Part shown: piece by piece, positions 7,317 through 12,949 of the stretch
Numbering within the stretch: position 1 is the stretch's first letter
How the letters are laid out: the number at the start of each line of letters is the position of its first letter
Assembly: GCA_002368735.1 (NCBI GenBank)
Contig: DFEQ01000101.1
Span: 1-17,105, forward strand
Source: Christensenella sp. UBA3798
GTDB lineage: Bacteria > Bacillota > Clostridia > Christensenellales > CAG-1252
DNA length: 17,105 nucleotides
Reading direction: 5' to 3'
Position numbers and translations under genes: made by a program
The notes under the pieces: model-generated
Seen by the model: the letters and a program-made list of their open reading frames with translations, nothing else
The model's database searches: none
Told to the model about the DNA's origin: nothing

Positions 7317-8870
7317 ATGATATACGGCAATATCGACGGCATCAAACGCGCCATCTTGTGGCGATTGGAGAAACATCTCGGCTTTATCGACAAGTCTTCG
7401 CTGGTCAGTGAGGAAACTCTTGCTTTGATCTCGGAGTTCACCATCGCCACGGGGCGGGAGATATCGGTATACATCTCGCGCGCGGGCAGGGTGGAGGCGA
7501 TCTCGGTCGGGGACAGCTCCACCGTGGAGGTGCTCCCCATCGGCAAGCGCCGCGGCGAAAACTCAAAGAGAGGCATTCGCGTGATCCACACGCACCCCAA
7601 GGGTTCCGCCGTTTTATCCAATGCGGACGTTTCCGCCCTCAAACAGATGAATTACGACTGCATGGTGGCGGTAGGCGTGTCTCAAAGCGGCACTAGGCGG
7701 ATGCAGGTAGGTTATATGGCGCCCACCGGGTACAAGCACGTGGACGTGGATATATCCTCGATGGACCACGCCGCCCTCCTCGATATGATATTGGAGTGCG
7801 ATAAAGTAGGCAAGAATAAGTCCTCCGTCAAGGAGGAGGTCAACGAGCGCTGTATCCTCGTGGGGGTCGGCGACGAGGAATCGCTACACGAACTCAAGCG
7901 CCTTGCCGAGACGGCGGGCTACGACCCCGTGGGCAAGGTATCACAGCGCCGCAGTACAGTGGACTCGGTCTATTACGTCGGCAGCGGCAAGATAGACGAG
8001 ATCGCCATGGAAGCGCAGATCAAGGACGCCGCCATCGTGATATTCGACGTACCCTTGACGGCGGCGCAGCACGCCGCCATCGGCGATAGGCTGATGCGCA
8101 AGATCATCGACAGAGGGACGTTGATCCTCGAGATATTCGAGAAACACGCCACCACGGCGGAAGGCAGGTTGCAAGTGGAACTTGCCCGCCTGAAGTATAC
8201 CCTCCCCCTCCTCGTGGGACAGGGCGCTTCGATGAGCCGTCAGCGCGGCGGCTTATACGCAATGGGCGGCTCGGGCGAGACCAAGCTGGAGACCGACAGG
8301 CGACATATCCGCAAGCGCATCTCCGAACTCTCTGAGAAGTTGCACGCTCTCGAAAAGGGCAGGGAGCTGCGCCGCCAAAAGCGCAGTTCGAGCGGGGTGA
8401 AGAGCGTGACCCTCCTCGGCTATACCAATGCGGGCAAGAGCACCCTCATCAATCAGATGAGCCGTTCCGACCTCTATGCGGAGAATAAACTTTTCGCCAC
8501 GCTGGACAGCGTCAGCCGCAGCGTGTGGACCGAGCGCGGCACCTTCGTCCTCACCGATACCGTCGGCTTTATCCGCAACCTGCCGCACACCTTCGTGGAG
8601 GCTTTCAAGTCCACGTTGGATGAGGTCAGATACGCCGACCTCTTGATACACGTGGTGGATGCCTCTTCGCCCGAAATGGAGTCGCAGATGGCGACGGTTC
8701 AGTCGGTCATCGAGGAGATCGGCGCGGGGAAGGTGCCCATCATCACCGTCTATAACAAGGCGGATAAGGCGTCCCGCGAGCCGGACAAATTGTATATCAG
8801 CGCCAAATTCGGCGACAACGTAGACGTTTTGAAGAAAATGATAGTCGAAGAACTGTTCGGCAAGGAGTAA
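7317..8870 (+). CDS. hflX: GTPase HflX with an N-terminal JAMM-like extension
   Basis: 517 residues, about 90 longer than the common HflX. HflX is a GTPase that binds the 50S subunit and splits stalled ribosomes. The HflX N-terminal domain begins near residue 178 (RCILVGVG; YYVGSGKIDEI at 219-229), followed by a coiled region with GSGETKLETDRR (318-329). The G domain follows: Walker A GYTNAGKST (368-376), switch I ATLDSVSR (394-401), DTVGF (414-418), NKAD (480-483) and SAK (495-497). Residues 1-165 form an extension starting MIYGNIDGIK that occurs in clostridial HflX. It contains VIHTHPKG with H91, H93, S101 and D104 in exact JAMM spacing, and E48 upstream. The start at 7317 is set by the promoter; the frame extends further upstream but is antisense to the lipoprotein gene. 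dut follows after 3 bases. Confidence 0.95.
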   Translation: MIYGNIDGIKRAILWRLEKHLGFIDKSSLVSEETLALISEFTIATGREISVYISRAGRVEAISVGDSSTVEVLPIGKRRGENSKRGIRVIHTHPKGSAVLSNADVSALKQMNYDCMVAVGVSQSGTRRMQVGYMAPTGYKHVDVDISSMDHAALLDMILECDKVGKNKSSVKEEVNERCILVGVGDEESLHELKRLAETAGYDPVGKVSQRRSTVDSVYYVGSGKIDEIAMEAQIKDAAIVIFDVPLTAAQHAAIGDRLMRKIIDRGTLILEIFEKHATTAEGRLQVELARLKYTLPLLVGQGASMSRQRGGLYAMGGSGETKLETDRRHIRKRISELSEKLHALEKGRELRRQKRSSSGVKSVTLLGYTNAGKSTLINQMSRSDLYAENKLFATLDSVSRSVWTERGTFVLTDTVGFIRNLPHTFVEAFKSTLDEVRYADLLIHVVDASSPEMESQMATVQSVIEEIGAGKVPIITVYNKADKASREPDKLYISAKFGDNVDVLKKMIVEELFGKE

Positions 8871-8873
8871 ACT

Positions 8874-9314
8874 ATGATAGTGAAGGTGAAAAAACTGGAC
8901 GAGCGCGCCATCCTCCCCACCTACGGTTCGCCGCAGGCAGCGGGAGCAGACCTCTACGCCCTCTTGGAAGGCGAGAGCTTGACCATAGCGGCAGGGGAGA
9001 CCGTCCTCATCCCCACGGGACTCTCGGTGGAGATACCCGAAGGGTACGTCGGCTTGATATACGCGCGTAGCGGGCTTGCCACCAAGAAGGGGCTCGCCCC
9101 CGCCAATAAGGTGGGCGTCGTGGATGCCGATTACAGAGGCGAGGTCAAGGTGGCGCTCTATAACCAATCGGGCAAAGAGCAAACCATACTTGCGGGCGAG
9201 CGCATCGCCCAGTTCGTGATCGCGCCCTACCTAACGGCGGAGTTTACGGAGGCGGATACCCTCTCCGACACGGTCCGAGGGGGTGGAGGGTTCGGCTCTA
9301 CCGGAAACAAATAG
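8874..9314 (+). CDS. dut: Deoxyuridine 5'-triphosphate nucleotidohydrolase (dUTPase)
   Basis: 146 residues, a normal length for the trimeric dUTPase, which hydrolyses dUTP to dUMP and pyrophosphate and so keeps uracil out of DNA while feeding dTMP synthesis. All five family motifs are present: AGADLYA (23-29), ARSGLATKKGL (about 64-74), GVVDADYRGEVKVAL (about 80-94), GERIAQFVIAP (about 108-118) and the glycine-rich C-terminal RGGGGFGSTG (134-143) that closes over the substrate. The Shine-Dalgarno site AAGGAG (8862-8867) lies inside the last codons of hflX, so the two genes are co-transcribed. The stop codon coincides with the first base of a structured element (9314-9434). Confidence 0.96.
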   Translation: MIVKVKKLDERAILPTYGSPQAAGADLYALLEGESLTIAAGETVLIPTGLSVEIPEGYVGLIYARSGLATKKGLAPANKVGVVDADYRGEVKVALYNQSGKEQTILAGERIAQFVIAPYLTAEFTEADTLSDTVRGGGGFGSTGNK

Positions 9315-9434
9315 GCGGCATATAACGGGGCATATACGTCGTTGCTTGACTGCAGGGCGGTGAAATCGGAACGGCTCAGTACGCTCATTCACCGCCCTTT
9401 GTCGTGCCTCGTCTCTGCCCCATTCTATGCCGTC
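9314..9434 (+). ncRNA. Rod-like structured element after dut (3' UTR or small RNA)
   Basis: Nested pairings make a long rod. GGCGGCATA (9314-9322) pairs with TATGCCGTC (9426-9434, one G-T). GGGGCA (9327-9332) pairs with TGCCCC (9416-9421), and ACG (9336-9338) with CGT (9410-9412). A large internal bubble follows, then a perfect 10-bp apical stem, GGGCGGTGAA (9355-9364) with TTCACCGCCC (9388-9397), and a 23-base loop. A weak terminator with eight T follows (9444-9464). No promoter of its own is evident, so it may be the end of the hflX-dut mRNA. The general shape recalls 6S RNA, but it is short and lacks independent support. Confidence 0.45.
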
Positions 9435-9443
9435 TATATTATG

Positions 9444-9464
9444 ACGCGCCTGGGCGTTTTTTTT
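9444..9464 (+). terminator. Weak terminator after the dut 3' element
   Basis: A short stem, ACGC (9444-9447) with GCGT (9454-9457), and a 6-base loop, followed by eight T in all (9457-9464). The long T run is the main evidence. Confidence 0.45.
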
Positions 9465-9557
9465 GGAGTGGATAAACCGCACCTCTGCAACCCTTCTCCG
9501 CCGTCTCGCCGGGGAGTAAAATACAGTACAGTGAATGATTTAAAAAAAGGATAACTG

Positions 9558-9581
9558 AAAACGCACGAAAGTGTGTTTTTT
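9558..9581 (+). terminator. Intrinsic terminator
   Basis: AAAACGCAC (9558-9566) pairs with GTGTGTTTT (9571-9579) around a GAAA tetraloop with one G-T pair, and then T. No gene ends just before it. It may be a backup terminator for hflX-dut. Confidence 0.65.
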
Positions 9582-9584
9582 ATA

Positions 9585-9820
9585 ATACGGAAGAGCCCAC
9601 AACACTTTTTCTCCCCTTTAAAGCCCTTGACCCGCGGAGCTGTGCTCCTCGTATCGCCTTGTTAGGAAGTTATTGTCAAGGTGCACTTCACTTAACTCTT
9701 AAATCCTCGCGAAGCGAGCCCCGCTCAAAAGCGTTTTGGGGGGTGGGGAAATCGCGATCCCCACCTTCTTTTTGCCACTTTTTTTCAAAAGAAAAGTGGT
9801 AAACCCCCTTTTCGGAACTT
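9585..9820. other. Gene-free stretch with inverted repeats
   Basis: No plausible gene. CCTTGAC (9625-9631) pairs with GTCAAGG (9675-9681), enclosing GGAGC/GCTCC at about 9636-9648. GGTGGGGA (9742-9749) pairs with TCCCCACC (9758-9765), followed by a T-rich run like a terminator. CCACTTTT and AAAAGTGG form another inverted repeat at about 9775-9799. No open frame with a ribosome site reads across it, so it may be remnant or purely structural. Confidence 0.45.
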
Positions 9821-9847
9821 TCGTAGAGTATTTCTCTTGAGCGTAGA

Positions 9848-9864
9848 CTCTACGATTCGTAGAG
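9848..9864. promoter_or_regulatory. Palindromic operator candidate upstream of the zinc-ribbon gene
   Basis: CTCTACGA (9848-9855), one central T, then TCGTAGAG (9857-9864): a perfect palindrome with 8-bp arms. A further TCGTAGAGT half-site stands at 9821-9829. The palindrome directly abuts the putative -35 region (TTGCCA, 9867-9872), as expected for a repressor or activator site. Confidence 0.5.
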
Positions 9865-9866
9865 AT

Positions 9867-9898
9867 TTGCCAGCGCGCCAGTATATATACTGTATAAT
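9867..9898 (+). promoter_or_regulatory. Probable promoter of the zinc-ribbon gene
   Basis: TATAAT (9893-9898) is a perfect -10 box. The nearest -35-like hexamer, TTGCCA (9867-9872), is 20 bases away, longer than ideal, so the promoter may depend on an activator. The start codon lies 46 bases after the -10 box. Confidence 0.5.
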
Positions 9899-9944
9899 GT
9901 ACTAAATCGTATTTCGATTATTACGTTATTTAAAGGAGAAAACT

Positions 9945-10928
9945 ATGGGAGCATTGAAGTGTGAAGTGTGCGGCAGCAATGACATCGTCAAGGAAGAAGG
10001 TTCGTTCGTCTGTCGCGGATGCGGGATGAAATATTCCCTTGCCGAAGCGCGCAATTTGATAGTGAAAGAGCCTGAGGCGGAAGCAAAAGAGTTGGCAGTC
10101 ACCGACGAGATGGACGTGGCACCCGTTTTATTGACGGATGACAAGACCCTCGTCAACGCCCGTCGCGCTAAGGTCAAGGAAGATTGGGCGGAGGCAGAGC
10201 GCCTGTTCCACCTCGCGGAGCAGCAGGACCCCTCCAATATCGAGGCGTTCTTCTATGCGGCGTACGCCAAGGCGAGGGCGTCTTTGACCGATTCCGACCT
10301 CTATAAGCGCCAAGCTACCTTCCGCGTTCTGGAGAATAGCATCGGCTTGATCCCCGAGAACTTCGACATGACCGAGGAGCCCACGCAGAGCGCGCTCATC
10401 CGTCAGATCAGCGCCGACATCCTCGAGTTCGACAACGTCTCCTACGTCTACAATCAGACCAAGAACGGCTTCGGCGTCATCGTCAAGACCGACAGTTCCG
10501 AGACGGTCACCCTCTTCAACAACGTGAACGCGGCTATGATCAAGGCGCTTGCGGCGATCTACGAAAAGTATACCGACAAGTCCAAGACCATCTACCTCTT
10601 CGAGTGCCGCCTCGCGCACTTCGACCACCTGATCGAGATCGGTCAGCTCAGCGCGACAGCCCGCCGTATGTGGGTGACGGGCAAGCACAGTTTGCACGTC
10701 AGTTGGCAGTCCTTGGACCCCACCCACGTAGTTCCCGATATGGAGGTCATCACCGATACCCCGACCCCTACCGTAGGCGCGGCAGGTGGTGCGGGCACGC
10801 AACAGACCACGGGTGGCAGGAGTGGCGTAGCCGTCTTCTTCATCATCCTTTCCATCATCGGCGGTATCGTCTGGCTCATCAGCGATATCATCTGGGGCGT
10901 TGGTTTCATCTCCTTGCTCCTCGACTGA
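9945..10928 (+). CDS. Zinc-ribbon protein with helical-repeat-like region and C-terminal membrane segment
   Basis: 327 residues with AAAGGAG 8-9 bases before the ATG. It opens with a zinc ribbon: C6-x2-C9 and C23-x2-C26 in CEVCG and CRGCG. Residues 65-115 (AKVKEDWAEAERLFHLAEQQ, then DPSNIEAFFYAAYAKA) look like one TPR-type helical pair. A mixed region follows (about 120-265), then a Thr/Gly/Ala-rich flexible linker (about 272-296) and a hydrophobic C-terminus (298-325), probably one or two membrane helices that leave the rest in the cytoplasm. I recognise the architecture, common in clostridial proteins of unknown function, but no named family. It stands alone, between a candidate operator-promoter upstream and a strong terminator downstream, so it is probably monocistronic. 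Confidence 0.8.
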   Translation: MGALKCEVCGSNDIVKEEGSFVCRGCGMKYSLAEARNLIVKEPEAEAKELAVTDEMDVAPVLLTDDKTLVNARRAKVKEDWAEAERLFHLAEQQDPSNIEAFFYAAYAKARASLTDSDLYKRQATFRVLENSIGLIPENFDMTEEPTQSALIRQISADILEFDNVSYVYNQTKNGFGVIVKTDSSETVTLFNNVNAAMIKALAAIYEKYTDKSKTIYLFECRLAHFDHLIEIGQLSATARRMWVTGKHSLHVSWQSLDPTHVVPDMEVITDTPTPTVGAAGGAGTQQTTGGRSGVAVFFIILSIIGGIVWLISDIIWGVGFISLLLD

Positions 10929-10950
10929 TGATCGAAGAGCTTATCACCTC

Positions 10951-10979
10951 AAAAGGCAGGGCGCAAGTCCTGCCTTTTT
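10951..10979 (+). terminator. Intrinsic terminator of the zinc-ribbon gene
   Basis: AAAAGGCAGG (10951-10960) pairs perfectly with CCTGCCTTTT (10969-10978). The stem extends by C-G and G-T pairs to a GCAA tetraloop, and T continues to 10979. It starts 23 bases after the stop. Confidence 0.9.
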
Positions 10980-11050
10980 CCAATTAGGAATGATGAATTA
11001 GGAATTGAGGTGTCCTACTCCGCAATACTCCCAAAAGGACAAAATAAAAA
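10980..11050. other. Gene-free stretch with AATTAGGAAT-type repeats
   Basis: AATTAGGAATGATGAATTAG followed by GAATTGAGG: two copies of AATTAGGAAT (10982-11006). The rest is AT-rich with no coding signal. Similar short direct repeats are common in intergenic DNA of gut anaerobes (from memory). Confidence 0.4.
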
Positions 11051-11078
11051 ACTCTATCGCGCGTTGGAGCGATAGAGT
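11041..11078 (-). terminator. Intrinsic terminator for the DUF4364 operon
   Basis: ACTCTATCGC (11051-11060) and GCGATAGAGT (11069-11078) form a perfect 10-bp stem. On the minus strand the stem is followed by a run of T broken by one A (complement of 11041-11050), so it terminates minus-strand transcription. Confidence 0.8.
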
Positions 11079-11139
11079 AAACTTGCTTGATGTGCTGACG
11101 GCGGAGAGTGGGGCAGAGGCGAGTGCTGAGTGAATAAAA

Positions 11140-11265
11140 TGCTGACCCATAGAGTGGTGCGAGGACAAACGCTCACCAAAACGGCGGGTAGGCGCGTACT
11201 CATTGTACGTAACTACCCGCCGTTGAAGGTGTAGAGCAGTAATCGTGCCGCAATATGGGTCAGCA
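11140..11265 (-). other. Nested inverted-repeat element after the DUF4364 gene
   Basis: A perfect outer 12-bp pair, TGCTGACCCATA (11140-11151) and TATGGGTCAGCA (11254-11265), encloses a perfect 11-bp inner stem at 11181-11191 and 11213-11223. The outer arm overlaps the last codons and stop of the DUF4364 gene. On the minus strand the outer stem is followed by TTTTATT. The inner hairpin holds the core shared with 15981-16001. Confidence 0.6.
11181..11223 (-). terminator. Terminator-like hairpin with conserved inner core, copy 1
   Basis: Minus-strand order: ACGGCGGGTAG arm, TTA, CGTAC, loop AATGA, GTACG, CGC, then the CTACCCGCCGT arm and TTTT. The arms pair over 11 bp and the inner CGTAC/GTACG over 5 bp, with a 3x3 internal loop between them. 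The inner core is almost identical to copy 2 at 15972-16013, while the arms differ. Confidence 0.6.
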
Positions 11266-11787
11266 GTCTAAGAGGTTGTCGCAAAGCGCGCTATACACCG
11301 ACCCCGCGCGGTCCTGCCAATTCTTGTATATGAAGAGCGCCGTCTCCTTGCTCTCCACCACCATCTTCAGCTCCACGAGGGCGCCGTCGCCGCCCGGCTT
11401 CATGATGCGCAGTAGCACGGTATAGGTCTGGTCGCTATTGCGGAAGTAGTCGCTGACGTACTCTTGACGGCGGCGATACTTCATCCTGTCCTCCTTGACC
11501 GAGGTCTTTATCTCCTCGCGCAGGGTGATGGGGATGCGGGTATAGAAGTTGGCAAGGCACATCCTGCCGTCGGGGGTGATGGAATAGCTTATCTTATTCT
11601 GCGCGGTCTTTTTGCTGACGAAGGACACCTCTTCGAGGGCGGCAAGGGCGTCCTTGCAGTCCATATAGTTCATCCAATTATGGTCGCTGGTGCAGAGGTC
11701 GGTCAGTACGTCCTCTTCAAGAGAGACGTCCATCTGGTCCATCGCGTATAAGAGTATGAGTTTGATAAGAGTGGAATCGGTCGCCAT
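11260..11787 (-). CDS. DUF4364 family protein (winged-helix-like)
   Basis: 175 residues, a typical DUF4364 length. The start at 11787 has GAGGT 6-7 bases upstream. The N-terminal half (STLIKLILLYAMDQMDVSLE, then ALAALEEVSFV and SYSITPDGRMCLANFYTRIP) has the pattern of a winged-helix DNA-binding domain ending in a wing (ISYSITPDGR). The C-terminal half (MKYRRRQEYVSDYF, then TYTVLLRIM and LVELKMVVESKETALFIYKNWQ) looks like a small alpha/beta domain. DUF4364 is a clostridial family with no assigned function that I know; a transcription regulator is plausible. It lies 10 bases after the unknown gene and is the last gene of the rpsT transcript. Its stop codon is inside the outer arm of the inverted repeat at 11140-11265. 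Confidence 0.85.
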   Translation of the reverse strand: MATDSTLIKLILLYAMDQMDVSLEEDVLTDLCTSDHNWMNYMDCKDALAALEEVSFVSKKTAQNKISYSITPDGRMCLANFYTRIPITLREEIKTSVKEDRMKYRRRQEYVSDYFRNSDQTYTVLLRIMKPGGDGALVELKMVVESKETALFIYKNWQDRAGSVYSALCDNLLDC

Positions 11788-11797
11788 ATTTACCTCG

Positions 11798-12538
11798 TCA
11801 GATCAAGATATAAAGAGCGAGAAAATCCGAAATATCGCTGAGTTTGCGCTGTGCTTTCTTGTTGCCTTCGAGGGCAAGTTGCAAGGCTATCCATATCGTC
11901 TTGATGATGCGTAGGTTGCCTTTCTCGAGAGCGTAGAAGAGGCCGTCGGTCACCTCGATGAGGGAGTCCCTCCTGCGGTCGGAGAGCTTGTTATCCTCCA
12001 CGAGGACGGTGCGCAGGGCGGCAAAGAGGGGAGCCGCGTTTTCGATGACCGAATCGCTGATGGTCACGCGCTCCTCCGCGTCTACGGTAGCCTCCGCGTC
12101 CGCACCCTCGGAGAGGAAGGACTGACGGAAGGCATCCTTATAGGGCAGGATGATCTCCTCGCAGAAGAGGCGATAGCGCATGTTGTTGTCCACTTCGGGC
12201 CAGAAGTTTTGAATAAAAGAGGTCAACGACCTGGCTCCCGTATCGAAATCGTGGAGTAGACCGGTGACCAATGCGATGATCCTCTTATTGCTCTTGGGGA
12301 GTAGGAAGGCGTAGCCGCGCTCCGTCTTTTGGACGGCGGCGGCAAGCTCCGCTTCGTAATCCACTCCTTTCTTGCAGTCGATGATGAATGTCCGCAGGTG
12401 ATCGCTGTAGATGAGGCATCTCAAAAGGTCCGTTATCGGCTTTTCCGTGATGATGAAGTTCGTGGTCGTGAGCGCCGTAACGGCTTCGTCAAACAGACGA
12501 TATGCCTCCTCTTTGGTTTGGATCGCTGCTCCGGACAT
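11798..12538 (-). CDS. Conserved-looking protein of unknown function downstream of rpsT
   Basis: 246 residues, mostly predicted helix, no signal peptide or membrane segment. I do not recognise a family. Features that can be seen: FIITEKPITDLLRCLIYSDH near residues 28-47, a middle segment LTSFIQNFWPEVDNNMRYRL (about 104-123), a short acidic stretch (EGADAEATVDAEE, about 144-156), and a hydrophobic C-terminal end (LSDISDFLALYILI). The gene starts 15 bases after the rpsT stop. The region before the ATG (TCTTACTTTCCCTCT) is pyrimidine-rich with no Shine-Dalgarno site, so translation may depend on ribosomes finishing rpsT. It sits directly between rpsT and DUF4364, which suggests a growth-linked job, but that is context only. 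Confidence 0.75.
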   Translation of the reverse strand: MSGAAIQTKEEAYRLFDEAVTALTTTNFIITEKPITDLLRCLIYSDHLRTFIIDCKKGVDYEAELAAAVQKTERGYAFLLPKSNKRIIALVTGLLHDFDTGARSLTSFIQNFWPEVDNNMRYRLFCEEIILPYKDAFRQSFLSEGADAEATVDAEERVTISDSVIENAAPLFAALRTVLVEDNKLSDRRRDSLIEVTDGLFYALEKGNLRIIKTIWIALQLALEGNKKAQRKLSDISDFLALYILI

Positions 12539-12553
12539 AGAGGGAAAGTAAGA

Positions 12554-12820
12554 TTACTTCTTGATAGCGTTCAAAGACTTATTCAAGGAAGCGATCTTGC
12601 GGGAAGCGGTGTTGATATGATAGACGCCGTCGCTCTTCGCCTTGTTGATGACCGAGACGGTCACGGGGAGCAGGGCTTCCGCGGCAGCCACGTCGCCGGC
12701 GGCGATCGCAGCGTTGAACTTCTTCACGGCGGTCTTGACTTCGGAGCGGATCGCTTTGTTGCGAGTATACTCTTCTTTGGTGATCAGTACGCGCTTCTTT
12801 TGAGACTTGATGTTAGGCAT
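12554..12820 (-). CDS. rpsT: 30S ribosomal protein S20
   Basis: 88 residues, the usual length. S20 binds 16S rRNA early in 30S assembly. It starts MPNIKSQKKRVLITKEE and continues with RNKAIRSEVKTAVKKFN, the helical basic pattern of the family, ending in ASRKIASLNKSLNAIKK. AAGGAG stands just before the ATG at 12820. It is divergent from gpr with about 130 bases between them, the common arrangement in spore-forming Bacillota. It leads an operon with the unknown gene and the DUF4364 gene. Confidence 0.97.
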   Translation of the reverse strand: MPNIKSQKKRVLITKEEYTRNKAIRSEVKTAVKKFNAAIAAGDVAAAEALLPVTVSVINKAKSDGVYHINTASRKIASLNKSLNAIKK

Positions 12821-12872
12821 TTTTACTCCTTTTCGGTGACTTGCACCTATGTTTGTTATTCACGTATTTAGT

Positions 12873-12902
12873 ATTTTATCATAGCGGGCGCCCCCTTTGC
12901 AA
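12873..12902 (-). promoter_or_regulatory. Promoter of rpsT
   Basis: On the minus strand, TTGCAA (12897-12902), 18 bases, then TAAAAT (12873-12878). This gives a leader of about 45 bases with a normal ribosome site. Confidence 0.6.
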
Positions 12903-12938
12903 TGATTTTTGACTAATATTTTATTTTATTTCGCGCAC

Positions 12939-12944
12939 GATAAT
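12939..12944 (+). promoter_or_regulatory. Possible -10 box of gpr
   Basis: GATAAT ends 5 bases before the ATG at 12950. No convincing -35 is found at 17 bases; TTGACT (12909-12914) is too far at 24. The forespore sigma expected for gpr has other consensus sequences, and I could not place them, so this is tentative. Confidence 0.25.
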
Positions 12945-12949
12945 TCCGT

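Noticed and set aside
9314..9464. 6S RNA
   Set aside because: The shape is suggestive, but it is shorter than usual, has no promoter of its own, and starts on the dut stop codon. Listed only as a structured element.
9315..9944. A short gene at 9342-9554 between dut and the zinc-ribbon gene
   Set aside because: It covers the structured element and a terminator-like T run, and has no ribosome site or recognisable domain.
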